This document shows positions 18,819 through 27,578 of a stretch of DNA of 64,000 nucleotides, one piece after another. Position 1 is the first letter of the stretch, and each line of letters begins with the position of its first letter. A program made the translations under genes and the position numbers. Below the pieces are notes generated by a model, which was given only the letters and a program-made list of their open reading frames with translations, ran no database searches and was not told the origin of the DNA. This DNA comes from an uncultured Prevotellaceae bacterium (GTDB lineage Bacteria > Bacteroidota > Bacteroidia > Bacteroidales > Bacteroidaceae), in assembly GCA_947174945.1 (NCBI GenBank), contig CAMWKZ010000002.1, positions 1 to 64,000 of the forward strand, read 5' to 3'.

Positions 18819-21800
18819 ATGCAAAAAAGGAGACTACTCTTAGCCATGCTGCTTTGTGCACTTTGGCTAACGGGCTTCGCCCAGAATGCAATCAAGGGTA
18901 CCGTCAAGGACAAGACGGGTGAGCCCCTGATTGGAGTAAGCGTTACGTATGGTAACGGCAAGGGTACGGTAACCGACATTGACGGTAACTTCAGTGCCAA
19001 CGTACCTGCCGGCACTACCATTAAGTTTTCGTATGTAGGCTACAAGCCTCAGGCTGTAAAAGCTGGGGGGGGTAACCTTAACATCACCCTCGAAGAGGAC
19101 AACACCACGCTGGAAGACGTGGTTGTAGTAGGTTACGGCACGATGAAGCGTAAGGACTTAACAGGTGCCGTTGCTTCTGTAACAGGTGACAAGCTGGCTG
19201 CCAACCCTGTAGCCACCGTAGCCGAGGCACTGCAAGGCCAGCTGCCTGGTGTGAACGTCATTTCACAGGACGGTCGTCCCGGTGGTACGATGTCAATCCG
19301 TGTTCGTGGTGGTGGTTCTATCACCCAGTCTAACGAACCGCTTTACGTCGTAGACGGTGTTCAGGTAAGTAGCATTGACGACATTTCAGCCGACAACATT
19401 GAGAGCATTGACGTATTGAAGGATGCTGCTTCTACGGCTATCTACGGTGCTCGTGGTGCTAACGGCGTTATCCTTATCACAACTAAGGGTGGCAAGGAAG
19501 GTCAGGTAAAGGTAAAGTATAATATGTACTACCAGATTAAGGCCCAGCCCGACAAACTTGACGTGATGGATGCCTACGACCACGTGCTGCACACTTGGAG
19601 CTACGCCAAGTCGCTGGGCGATACTTATGCTGACGGCGTAGCCAAGTATTACGGTCTGGGTAGTGCCTATGGTAACCACCTTGCCGAATACAAGAACCAA
19701 AGTTCACACAACTACATGGACGATGTGCTGCGCACCACTCACGCTTGGAACCACGACGTTTCAGTTAGCGGCGGTACGAAGTCGACTAAGTTCTATGCTG
19801 CTGTGAACTATTCAGACAACGAGGGTACACTGAAGAACTCAGGTTTCAGACGCTGGGGTGCCAATCTGAAGTTGACACAAGACCTCACCAAGACTCTGCG
19901 TCTTGACATTGATGCCCGTTACAGCGAGATGCAGTTCAAGGGCAACCGCTACGAGTTTGCCACTCAGGCTTATCGCTATCGCCCCATCGACAACCCGCTG
20001 GGCAGCGGCGTAGCCTCTGACCTGGGTATGGGTAGTGCCAGTGCACAGGAAGACTACAATCCTATTGCTATTCTAAACGACTATGAGAATCTGCGCAACC
20101 GCTATCGCATCGGTGTAAACACTGGTCTGACTTGGCAGGTTATCAAGGGACTGACTGCCAAGACTGAACTCTATCTGAGCCGCAACTGGAGCAAGTCTCA
20201 GGAGTGGGCTGGTGGTAAGACCAACGGTCAGAGCTATAACCAAGCCACTCTTAAGGAAGGTGACGGCTACAACACTCGTTGGGACACTACACTGAGCTAT
20301 GAGCTGCAGGGACTGGGTGAAGACCACTCACTGACTGTCATGGCCGGTAACGAGGTGCTTTCTAACCGTTCTAACCAAGCTCAGATTATAGGTACGACTT
20401 ATCCCGACGAGTGGGACTTTAACTGGGCCTTCGGTAACATTGGAGCCACCAACTACAAAGGTAACGATAAATACACCTATACAGACGGACACCCCACTCA
20501 CTCATTGTCATGGTTCGGTCGTGTCAACTACTCATACATGGGCCGCTACATGCTGACAGCTACTATGCGTGCCGACGGCAGCTCAAAGTTCACTGAGAAT
20601 AACCGTTGGGGCTACTTCCCCGCTGCTGCCGTAGCTTGGCGCATTAGCGACGAAGCATTCTTGAAGAACGCACAGTCATGGCTTGACAACTTGAAGCTCC
20701 GCGTTTCATTCGGTACTTCAGGTAACGACCAGATTGCTTCTGGCCTGACTGAGACATTGTGGACTACAGGTTCTGCCACCGTCAACGATGAAGTTGTCAC
20801 TACTTACAAGCCTGCCTCTACACTGGGTAATCCCGACCTGAAGTGGGAGACGACCATCAGCCGCAACCTTGGTCTGGACTTCAGCTTCTGGAATGGCAAA
20901 CTGCGTGGTAGCATCGACTACTACTGGAATACCACAAAGGACGTTCTGATGCTCGTGCCTTGCGACCCAACATCAGGCTTCAGCTTCCAGATGCAGAATA
21001 TTGCACAGACTTCTAATAAGGGTCTTGAACTTGCACTGAACTATGAGATTGTACGCCAGAAGGACTGGAACCTCAGCTTCGGCATGACTTACAACTTTAA
21101 CAAGAACAACGTCGACAAGTTGCAGGAAGGCGTACTGGCCAGTGCTCACACCAACTGGGGTTCTTCAATGCGTGTTCCTACCTATGACTATATCGTAAAA
21201 GAAGGTGAGCCCGTTGGTTTGGTACAAGGTCTGAAGAGTGCCGGTTTCTATACGGTTGACGACTTTAACGTAGTAAATGGCGTATGGACTTTGAAGGAGG
21301 GCGTACCTGACAACACAATCGGTATGGGTGTCTACTCCAGCCCCTACACACTGCCAGCAGGACAGAAGGCATTCCCCGGTATGGTTAAATACGAGGACAC
21401 AGACAATAGCGGTACAGTAGATGCTAACGATGTTACCATCATTGGTCATACTATGCCCAAGCACACAGGTGGTTTCAACCTGTCTGGTCGCTGGAAGAGC
21501 ATTGACTTTGCAGCCAACTTCACTTATCAGATTGGCGGTGATGTCTACAATGCCAACGTCATGTCTGACATGAAGGGCGACAAGGACACCAGCCTTGGCT
21601 ACAACCGTTTGGCTGAAGTCAGCGAAACATGGCGTTTCTATGACGTAGACAGCAAGGGCGACCTCGTAGCTATTACCGACCCTGACGCAGTACGCGCACT
21701 CAATGCCAATGCCAAGTATGGTTTCCTGCCTGAGTATGGTATTTGCGCTTCTGAGTTCATTGAGGATGCTTCATTCCTGCGCCTGCAGACCCTGACCGTT

Positions 21801-22031
21801 GGCTATACTTTCCCGAAAGTATGGACCAGAAAGATTGGCATCAGCAATGCTCGTGTCTACTTCACTGGCGGTAACCTGTTCTGCCTCAAGAAGTACAGCG
21901 GACTCGACCCAGACGTCAACGTAAGTCCTTCGGCTGACAGCTCTTATTCTGGATTCCCCACTCCAGCCTACGACTACCGCTCGTATCCGAAGTCTCGCAC
22001 TTTCACCTTCGGTCTTAACGTTGCATTCTAA
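18819..22031 (+). CDS. SusC-like TonB-dependent oligosaccharide transporter (first pair)
   Basis: This 1070-aa outer-membrane transporter has a signal peptide (to about residue 21), a carboxypeptidase-D regulatory-like domain (about 23-105) and the SusC signature DVVVVGYGTMKRKDLTGAV. The plug domain ends in IESIDVLKDAASTAIYGARG, and a 22-strand-type barrel ends in a terminal phenylalanine (GLNVAF). With the adjacent SusD it should form the lid-and-barrel pair that imports glycan fragments using TonB energy. Its place next to pectin enzymes suggests a pectin-derived substrate, which the sequence alone cannot prove. Confidence 0.93.
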   Translation: MQKRRLLLAMLLCALWLTGFAQNAIKGTVKDKTGEPLIGVSVTYGNGKGTVTDIDGNFSANVPAGTTIKFSYVGYKPQAVKAGGGNLNITLEEDNTTLEDVVVVGYGTMKRKDLTGAVASVTGDKLAANPVATVAEALQGQLPGVNVISQDGRPGGTMSIRVRGGGSITQSNEPLYVVDGVQVSSIDDISADNIESIDVLKDAASTAIYGARGANGVILITTKGGKEGQVKVKYNMYYQIKAQPDKLDVMDAYDHVLHTWSYAKSLGDTYADGVAKYYGLGSAYGNHLAEYKNQSSHNYMDDVLRTTHAWNHDVSVSGGTKSTKFYAAVNYSDNEGTLKNSGFRRWGANLKLTQDLTKTLRLDIDARYSEMQFKGNRYEFATQAYRYRPIDNPLGSGVASDLGMGSASAQEDYNPIAILNDYENLRNRYRIGVNTGLTWQVIKGLTAKTELYLSRNWSKSQEWAGGKTNGQSYNQATLKEGDGYNTRWDTTLSYELQGLGEDHSLTVMAGNEVLSNRSNQAQIIGTTYPDEWDFNWAFGNIGATNYKGNDKYTYTDGHPTHSLSWFGRVNYSYMGRYMLTATMRADGSSKFTENNRWGYFPAAAVAWRISDEAFLKNAQSWLDNLKLRVSFGTSGNDQIASGLTETLWTTGSATVNDEVVTTYKPASTLGNPDLKWETTISRNLGLDFSFWNGKLRGSIDYYWNTTKDVLMLVPCDPTSGFSFQMQNIAQTSNKGLELALNYEIVRQKDWNLSFGMTYNFNKNNVDKLQEGVLASAHTNWGSSMRVPTYDYIVKEGEPVGLVQGLKSAGFYTVDDFNVVNGVWTLKEGVPDNTIGMGVYSSPYTLPAGQKAFPGMVKYEDTDNSGTVDANDVTIIGHTMPKHTGGFNLSGRWKSIDFAANFTYQIGGDVYNANVMSDMKGDKDTSLGYNRLAEVSETWRFYDVDSKGDLVAITDPDAVRALNANAKYGFLPEYGICASEFIEDASFLRLQTLTVGYTFPKVWTRKIGISNARVYFTGGNLFCLKKYSGLDPDVNVSPSADSSYSGFPTPAYDYRSYPKSRTFTFGLNVAF

Positions 22032-22058
22032 TTCATCACCATTCAAAGAAGTATAACA

Positions 22059-24137
22059 ATGAAAAATAAGATATTATCCATCGCGCTTTGTACAGCAGGA
22101 GCCTTCGGTTTAACAGCTTGCGGCGACTACTTGGATACAAAGTCATATTCAGAGGCCAACGCCGATTTCGTGTTCTCCAACATGACAACGGCTCGCGCCG
22201 CTATGGACGGTGCCTATAGTGAGTGGCACAGTGCCATCAGTTCGCAAATCTTCGGTGACGGACTGTACTACGCTCTTGACGTAGCAGGCTCTGACATCAT
22301 GCGTCACCCAGAGAAATATGCCGCACAGGCTGCCCGCCACATTCCTGAGGCATTCTACGTCAACGGAACAGAGGCCGCAGCCTATAACCCTGTTACTTAT
22401 GGCAAGGAAGCACCCAGCAGTCCTTACAGCGTGCTGTTCTCTGTCGTCGGCAAGTGTAATGCCATTACATCAGCCATTGAGAGCACAAGCGGCTACGAGG
22501 CCATGATGCAGCAGACATCAGCAACAGCCATGAGCCAGCTCTATGGTGAAGCCGTTGCCCTGCGTGCCACTGCCTATCGTGAACTTATCAAGTACTATGG
22601 TGATGTTCCTTTCCAGACCAAGATGGGTGAGGCTGCCACAGGTCTTTCCTGCCGTGACTCTATCTACGATGTTATCATTGCGCAGCTGGAAAGCGTTGAG
22701 CCTCTCATGAACCCTGTCGGTGCCAAGACAAAGAACTATCTGTCACAGACCTACGTTGATGCCCTGATTGGACGCATGGCTCTGGAGGCTGGTGGCTATC
22801 AGACTCGTCGCGGCGACATGACATACGTAGATGGCGAAGGCAATGTTCTTACCATCGAGAAAAAGAAGGAAGACACTAACGGTGCCAGCTATGGCCGTCG
22901 TTCTGACTGGCAGAAGCTCTATACCACTGCCAAGAAGTATTTCCAGTTAGCTCTTGACCCTAGCCATAGGGGTGCAGCCTCTTTCTCAACCAACTATGCA
23001 GATTTCTTTGTTCAGTTGCATGGCGACGATGCAGGCTTTGCTGACGAGAGCATCTACGAGGAGCCGTTCCAGCAGGGTGGTAGCAACGACCCACGCCCCT
23101 ACTCACTTGGCCGTCCCTCAACAGGTGCAGGTAGCAATGACTATCCCTGTAAGAACTACGGTCAGGGACGTATCAATCCTGCTTTCTATTACGGTGTATT
23201 CGACCCGAAAGACCTTCGTCGTGACCTGAGCTGTGCCGTAACTGGTGGTAATAAAGGCTTTGAGAAACTGCTGTCTTTTGCTCCCGGTTCACAGGCCAAT
23301 GGCGGTGGTATCGCCTGCAACAAGTTTGACGAGAACCGTCAGAGCACTGTATGGACCAAGAACCAGCGCCGCTCGGGTATCAACGCCCCCTACATGCGTC
23401 TCTCTGAGGTCTACCTCGGACTGGCAGAGGCTGCTGCTGCTCTGGGTGACGAAACTACAGCTAAGCAGAATCTGAAGCTCATTCGCGACCGTGCATTCGG
23501 TGGTGATGGTAATGTAGATGCTTTCATCGCCAAGGAAGGCTCGTTGCTGAAAGCCATCATCGACGAGCGTGGCTTCGAGTTTGCTGGTGAGGGTGACCGT
23601 CGCTGGACGCTTATCCGCAGCGGTTTCCTGCATGAGAAGATTGAGGAAATCAAGAACCTTACAAAGGATATGCTTGACGGTCTGAAGGCTAATGGCTACT
23701 ACACCTTTGCCAATGGCAATACTATCTCTGCCAGCATCTACACCAAGATGGTTGATGCCAAGGCACTGCTTGGCTACCGCCTGACAGAGCAGACTCCTGC
23801 AGGCAAGGAAGACGACCCCATCCTCTCTCCGGGCTGGCGTGGTGTGAACAACGACTGGACAGTCTACGGTCTTGACTATAAAGGCAACACCAATACCAAC
23901 CTTGCCATCAAGGGCCTGTTCACCAAGCTGAGCGATGCCGAGGTTGAGGCTTTGAAAGCCGATGGTTATGCAGAAACAGCATGGGGTTCTACTCTGGTCG
24001 ACAACTACGACGAGTATTACACCTACCTGTTCTACAACTTCGACTACAACAAGGCTCCTATCTATCTGTTCCCCTTCACTCCGAACACAATGGCAACAGG
24101 TGGATTCACCAACGGATACGGATTTGTCAACAACTAA
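22059..24137 (+). CDS. SusD/RagB-like surface glycan-binding lipoprotein (first pair)
   Basis: This 692-aa lipoprotein has lipobox LTAC (Cys21) followed by GDYLDTKSYSEAN, the usual N-terminal SusD pattern. TPR-like helices follow, including ATAYRELIKYYGDVPF and MRLSEVYLGLAEAAAALGD, with the conserved DERGFEFAGEGDRRWTLIR near the C-terminal third. It begins 27 bases after susC and ends just before a strong terminator, so the two genes form one unit. It would cap the SusC barrel and bind oligosaccharides at the cell surface. Confidence 0.93.
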   Translation: MKNKILSIALCTAGAFGLTACGDYLDTKSYSEANADFVFSNMTTARAAMDGAYSEWHSAISSQIFGDGLYYALDVAGSDIMRHPEKYAAQAARHIPEAFYVNGTEAAAYNPVTYGKEAPSSPYSVLFSVVGKCNAITSAIESTSGYEAMMQQTSATAMSQLYGEAVALRATAYRELIKYYGDVPFQTKMGEAATGLSCRDSIYDVIIAQLESVEPLMNPVGAKTKNYLSQTYVDALIGRMALEAGGYQTRRGDMTYVDGEGNVLTIEKKKEDTNGASYGRRSDWQKLYTTAKKYFQLALDPSHRGAASFSTNYADFFVQLHGDDAGFADESIYEEPFQQGGSNDPRPYSLGRPSTGAGSNDYPCKNYGQGRINPAFYYGVFDPKDLRRDLSCAVTGGNKGFEKLLSFAPGSQANGGGIACNKFDENRQSTVWTKNQRRSGINAPYMRLSEVYLGLAEAAAALGDETTAKQNLKLIRDRAFGGDGNVDAFIAKEGSLLKAIIDERGFEFAGEGDRRWTLIRSGFLHEKIEEIKNLTKDMLDGLKANGYYTFANGNTISASIYTKMVDAKALLGYRLTEQTPAGKEDDPILSPGWRGVNNDWTVYGLDYKGNTNTNLAIKGLFTKLSDAEVEALKADGYAETAWGSTLVDNYDEYYTYLFYNFDYNKAPIYLFPFTPNTMATGGFTNGYGFVNN

Positions 24138-24155
24138 GACACCCCTATCCTAAAC

Positions 24156-24203
24156 AAAAGAAACAGCGGAAAGTCTCGCAACGGCTTTCCGCTGTTTCTT
24201 TTT
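24156..24203 (+). terminator. Intrinsic terminator after the first susD
   Basis: A long stem (24161-24173 with 24185-24197, extended by A-T pairs on both sides) with an 11-base loop runs into a T tract. Confidence 0.85.
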
Positions 24204-24300
24204 GTTTGATGTATTTCTAATGATTTACTTCTCGGTATGAAAAGTACAGAAATTCGAGCCGTAAAGTGCCACTTTTTATTCCAAATACTCGTACTTTTCG

Positions 24301-24433
24301 CTCCAGTATCTCCTTGGGGTTGCTCCAGTATCTCTTTCGACATTAAACAGTATCTGTTTAGGGGGATAAACAGATACTAAAGCACCTCGAAACAGATACT
24401 GGAGCAACCCCAAGGAGATATTGGAGGCAGAAG
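24301..24433. repeat. 22-bp-period intergenic array, locus b1 (6 units, giant inverted repeat)
   Basis: Six units start at 24301, 24323, 24345, 24368, 24390 and 24412; all are 22 bp except the third (23 bp). The first three carry AGTATCT and the last three its complement AGATACT or AGATATT. The outer 40-bp arms (24301-24340 and 24387-24426) pair at 38 of 40 positions, so the whole array can fold into one hairpin or cruciform. A smaller inverted repeat (24240-24247 with 24291-24298) lies just upstream. No coding gene lies between 24138 and 24808. Confidence 0.88.
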
Positions 24434-24523
24434 GTATAGTATAATGCGCCATATACCACCCCAGATTCATCATCTTTACAATAAGGAATTTCATAGCACA
24501 ACAACAAAAAACAGAGCTAAAAA

Positions 24524-24554
24524 TTTCACAGACAAAAAATAATTAGTATCTTTG
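24524..24554 (+). promoter_or_regulatory. Promoter of the structured RNA and envelope-protein operon
   Basis: TATCTTTG at 24547-24554 is a perfect -7 box, with TTTC (one change from TTTG) at 24524-24527 and a 19-bp spacer. The start site should lie near 24559, at the base of the first hairpin of the structured RNA. Confidence 0.7.
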
Positions 24555-24558
24555 CAGC

Positions 24559-24765
24559 GACATTCCTTGGAGTGTCATGACATATTAGATAGAAGAAGCG
24601 TTTTGCTTATCTCTTATTGAGAAAACCTAGGAAATTTTCGCAATGATGAGAGGATAACGAAGCGGTTCTCACGCCATGGCGTGGGCTGCTATTCCCTCAT
24701 CTTCATCATAGGTTTCCTAGGACCTTCTCAATAGAAGCGGGCAATTCAGCTCACGCTTCTAACAT
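24559..24765 (+). ncRNA. Structured RNA of about 200 nt, 6S-like architecture
   Basis: After the promoter comes a small hairpin (24559-24576) and then a long, interrupted rod. The stems are 24616-24623 with 24725-24732 (8 bp), 24626-24634 with 24713-24721 (9 bp), 24643-24649 with 24703-24709 (7 bp), then an inner part ending in the palindrome CACGCCATGGCGTG (24670-24683). A closing stem AGAAGCG (24594-24600) with CGCTTCT (24754-24760) leaves a large bubble. On the 3' side of that bubble AGAAGCG occurs again (24733-24739) and can pair locally with the same CGCTTCT. A long rod, an open bubble near the closing stem and a switch hairpin are features of 6S RNA. No terminator follows, so it may be processed from the mRNA downstream. 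It could instead be a cis-acting leader. Confidence 0.5.
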
Positions 24766-24808
24766 AATTAACTGGTCAATAGGGCTGTAAGACCAAAGAA
24801 GTAAAATT

Positions 24809-25348
24809 ATGAACAAAAAAATCATTTTGGCAAGTGTCATTTTCGCAGCAGTTACATTCATGACATCATGTGGTGGACAGAAGAATCTTATTATTCCAAG
24901 AGCCGTAAGTTCAGCCGATGCAATTTCTGTAGGAGCACTAAATCTTCAGAAGGGCGACTATGACATCCTCAACACAGTTACGGAAACAGCTTCCATTACA
25001 GCCACCTATTCCAGTACATCACTCAAATTAATCAGTAAAGACGGTGATTTCTCCTATACGTTTAAATTCGACAAATCAATGGGATGGACTCTTACCTCAT
25101 TTGATGGTACTGCCACTTTTGGCTATTTCCTTCAAGACGCATCATACAATGTAGATAATCTTCCTAATGCGGAGGAGTTTGCTCGTAGAGTTGCCATTGC
25201 ACGTTTGATAGAAGCCGTAAAGGACTACGGTGCTGACGGTGTGCTTGAGCCTATTGTAACCACACGTGCATCAAATACAGGCAAGAATGCTGTTGAGTAT
25301 CAGGCTACGGTAACGGCTAAAATTGTAAAAATACATACTACGAATTAA
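24809..25348 (+). CDS. Small lipoprotein of unknown function
   Basis: This 179-aa protein has lipobox MTSC (Cys21). I do not recognise a domain. The mature part is mostly beta-rich (TETASITATYSSTSLKLISK) with one helical stretch (NAEEFARRVAIARLIEAVKDYGADG) and a final strand pair. The helix followed by GADGVLEPIV resembles lipoproteins that bind or display something at the envelope, but this is only an impression. It is the first gene after the 6S-like RNA and is followed 15 bases later by another envelope protein, so the three genes to 27309 are likely cotranscribed. Confidence 0.75.
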   Translation: MNKKIILASVIFAAVTFMTSCGGQKNLIIPRAVSSADAISVGALNLQKGDYDILNTVTETASITATYSSTSLKLISKDGDFSYTFKFDKSMGWTLTSFDGTATFGYFLQDASYNVDNLPNAEEFARRVAIARLIEAVKDYGADGVLEPIVTTRASNTGKNAVEYQATVTAKIVKIHTTN

Positions 25349-25363
25349 CAAATTTGTCACAAT

Positions 25364-26323
25364 ATGAAAAGAGTTATATGTGTTAGCGGTATCTTTTTGA
25401 CGCTTGCTATGGCTGGACTGATAACATCATGTATGTCAGTGCAAAATTTAAAGGGGACTAAAACAGTAGAAGTTCCTTTAGTTGTTTCAAGCCAAAGCGT
25501 GCCGACCACCTACCGTAACTTGGAAAAGACTGTAAGGTTGAATGTTACTTCAACAGGGGCTGAGAATGTGATATACGATGACGCTAATCTGCCAAAGAGT
25601 ACACGCTTATTCCTTCCTCAATATGTCTTTATTCCATCAGTCAGAGAATTTGCTACTGATGCTACCACAAGTTATATGCAAAGAATGCGCTTTGATATTA
25701 CACCGAATGGAGACTATCGTTTTGATGTTGACGTAAAAACATTTAAAATAGAATGGAAAGACAAAAAGAGTGTTGAATGTAAGGTCGTTATCAATTATAA
25801 GTTATTAGACGGTGCCGGACAAACAGTTGTGCCATCATCAACAGCAAGTTCTCGGATTCTTTTAGCTTCTGCTGAGCAGTTCGGAATTGGCTTAGGACGT
25901 GCGTATGCTGAAGCTCTCAACAATGTAAATTGGGATAGAGTTGCAAAATGCCTAATGATTGCCAATACTCCCAAGCAGGAAGCCAACGCGCAGGTTAGGG
26001 GGGCTGGTGATACAGCTCTTGAGCACACTGTTATCCGCTGGTATATTACTTCAGCCCCGCAAGGAGCAGATGTTTCTTGGCGTGTTATCTCATCAACCCC
26101 AGATGTATCAAACACAAACTCCTGTTTCGTAGGTTCTACACCTTATGAAACAACAGAGAGTTTCGATATTAAAGGTATGACTTACAACAATTCCGGCAAT
26201 GTACAAATTGAAGTTTCATGCGAGAAGCCGGGCTATATTACCCAGCGCAAGCGCTTCAACCTTCGTCAAGCTATTGACCAAAAGGAAATCTCTGCCAAGT
26301 TTAATCTTATAAAAGATGAATAA
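25364..26323 (+). CDS. Lipoprotein with C-terminal PEGA-like domain (paralogue 1)
   Basis: This 319-aa protein has lipobox ITSC (Cys23). The N-terminal about 190 residues are not recognised. From about residue 215 (GDTALEHTVIRWYITSAPQG) to the end it is nearly identical to the next gene product. The pattern SAPQGADVSW, then GSTPYETTESFDIKG and VEVSCEKPGY-like ending fits a PEGA-type beta-domain, often found on the outer side of the envelope. It starts 15 bases after the previous gene and is followed after 2 bases by its paralogue. Confidence 0.75.
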   Translation: MKRVICVSGIFLTLAMAGLITSCMSVQNLKGTKTVEVPLVVSSQSVPTTYRNLEKTVRLNVTSTGAENVIYDDANLPKSTRLFLPQYVFIPSVREFATDATTSYMQRMRFDITPNGDYRFDVDVKTFKIEWKDKKSVECKVVINYKLLDGAGQTVVPSSTASSRILLASAEQFGIGLGRAYAEALNNVNWDRVAKCLMIANTPKQEANAQVRGAGDTALEHTVIRWYITSAPQGADVSWRVISSTPDVSNTNSCFVGSTPYETTESFDIKGMTYNNSGNVQIEVSCEKPGYITQRKRFNLRQAIDQKEISAKFNLIKDE

Positions 26324-26325
26324 CT

Positions 26326-27309
26326 ATGACAAACAAGTTTATAAAGTTCTCGCTACTTCTTTTATTTGTATGTATCGGAATGACTTCTGCCTTAGGCAAG
26401 AAGAAGGAGGTAATTCGTGATATCACAGTGCCGTTGGGTGGGCGTATTAACGTATCGCAAATGTTCAGTAACCTTGATTATGGTTTGCGTATTCAAGTCC
26501 ATTGTGAGGTAAATGAAAACAATCTAATTAATAGCACCGAGTTACCAAGTAAAGAAGCAGCAGCATTGCCTCGGATTACACTTGACAATCCCTTGGTGAC
26601 CAGTACGGAACAGTATCTTGATTATTATGCCACAGCCGTAGGCTTTAGAGTCGGCTCTGATTTCAATACCGACTATATTCTCAGTGTCACGATTAAAGAC
26701 TACAGCTTACGTGTGCGTGATTATAATGTAAAACATAAGATATTCAACTCATCAAGTGCTATGGTGATAAGTTGGGAGTTACTCAATTCTGACCATGAAG
26801 TTGTCATTAGCTCAACAACATCAACTGGCAGGGGGACGGCAAAATCCCAACTCTCTATTGCTTCACCGCTTGAAACTGCGTTTGTTCAGGCTCTTAACGG
26901 AATAGGATGGGAACGTATTGCTCCTAAACTGGAAATTGCCAAAACGGCCAAGCAGGAAAAGAACAAGCAGGTGAAAGGTTTAGGAGACACTGCACTTGAG
27001 AGTACTGTCATTCGTTGGTACATCGTTTCGGCTCCTCAAGGGGCAGATGTTTCTTGGCGTGTTGTATCGTCAACTCCTGACGTTGCCAACACAAACTCCA
27101 ATTTTGTAGGTTCAACCCCTTACGAGACAACAGAAACGTTCGATATTAAAGGTCTGACCTACAACAACTCTGGCAATGTGCAAATTGAAGTCTCATGCGA
27201 AAAGTCGGGCTATATCACTCAGCGTAAGCGTTTTAATCTTCGTCAAGCCATTGACCAAAAGGAAATCTCTGCCAAGTTTAATCTTGTAAAAGAAGATATA
27301 ACGAAATAG
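26326..27309 (+). CDS. Secreted protein with C-terminal PEGA-like domain (paralogue 2)
   Basis: This 327-aa protein has a signal peptide but no lipobox cysteine, unlike its neighbour, so it is probably periplasmic or secreted. The N-terminal two thirds are only distantly similar to paralogue 1. The last about 105 residues match it almost residue for residue (SAPQGADVSW, GSTPYETTETFDIKG, NLRQAIDQKEISAKFNL). Many codons in this region differ between the two genes, so protein-level constraint explains the likeness better than a recent copy event. Function unknown. Confidence 0.75.
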   Translation: MTNKFIKFSLLLLFVCIGMTSALGKKKEVIRDITVPLGGRINVSQMFSNLDYGLRIQVHCEVNENNLINSTELPSKEAAALPRITLDNPLVTSTEQYLDYYATAVGFRVGSDFNTDYILSVTIKDYSLRVRDYNVKHKIFNSSSAMVISWELLNSDHEVVISSTTSTGRGTAKSQLSIASPLETAFVQALNGIGWERIAPKLEIAKTAKQEKNKQVKGLGDTALESTVIRWYIVSAPQGADVSWRVVSSTPDVANTNSNFVGSTPYETTETFDIKGLTYNNSGNVQIEVSCEKSGYITQRKRFNLRQAIDQKEISAKFNLVKEDITK

Positions 27310-27354
27310 TATTATTTATTCCACATCTCTTTAGATGAGTATTTAGGAATACAA

Positions 27355-27442
27355 AAACAAGGTGTACTTTCTCTATTCTTCGCATTTAGAAAAATGTTGG
27401 TTGAAAATCAAATGCGAAGTATAGAAAATGCGCCTTGTTTTT
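27355..27442 (+). terminator. Long intrinsic terminator after the envelope-protein genes
   Basis: A long imperfect stem (about 30 bases per arm, 27356-27388 with 27410-27440) ends in a run of eight T. It isolates the three envelope-protein genes from the second susC promoter. Confidence 0.8.
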
Positions 27443-27468
27443 TTGTTGGCATAGATTCGCAACCTTAC

Positions 27469-27532
27469 GTAAACGTTTGCGAAAGAAAGATTAAGAATAA
27501 TTCACGTATTAATTATTTTTTTGGTACTTTTG
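27469..27532 (+). promoter_or_regulatory. Promoter of the second susC/susD operon with AAACGTTT palindrome
   Basis: TACTTTTG at 27525-27532 is a good -7 box; the -33 element is weak. GTAAACGTTTGC at 27469-27480 contains the AAACGTTT palindrome also found before the first PL1 gene. It is enclosed in a 7-bp inverted repeat (TTCGCAA 27456-27462 with TTGCGAA 27477-27483). The palindrome lies about 45 bp upstream of the -7 box, a position that suits either an activator or a repressor. Confidence 0.5.
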
Positions 27533-27578
27533 CACGCAGAATATTCTATTTTAATTAATTTTTTAAACTACTAATTTT

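Noticed and set aside
24301..24433. Insertion sequence or MITE ends
   Set aside because: There are long inverted arms but no target-site duplication that I can see, and the interior is itself the same 22-bp repeat. A mobile origin remains possible but is not supported.
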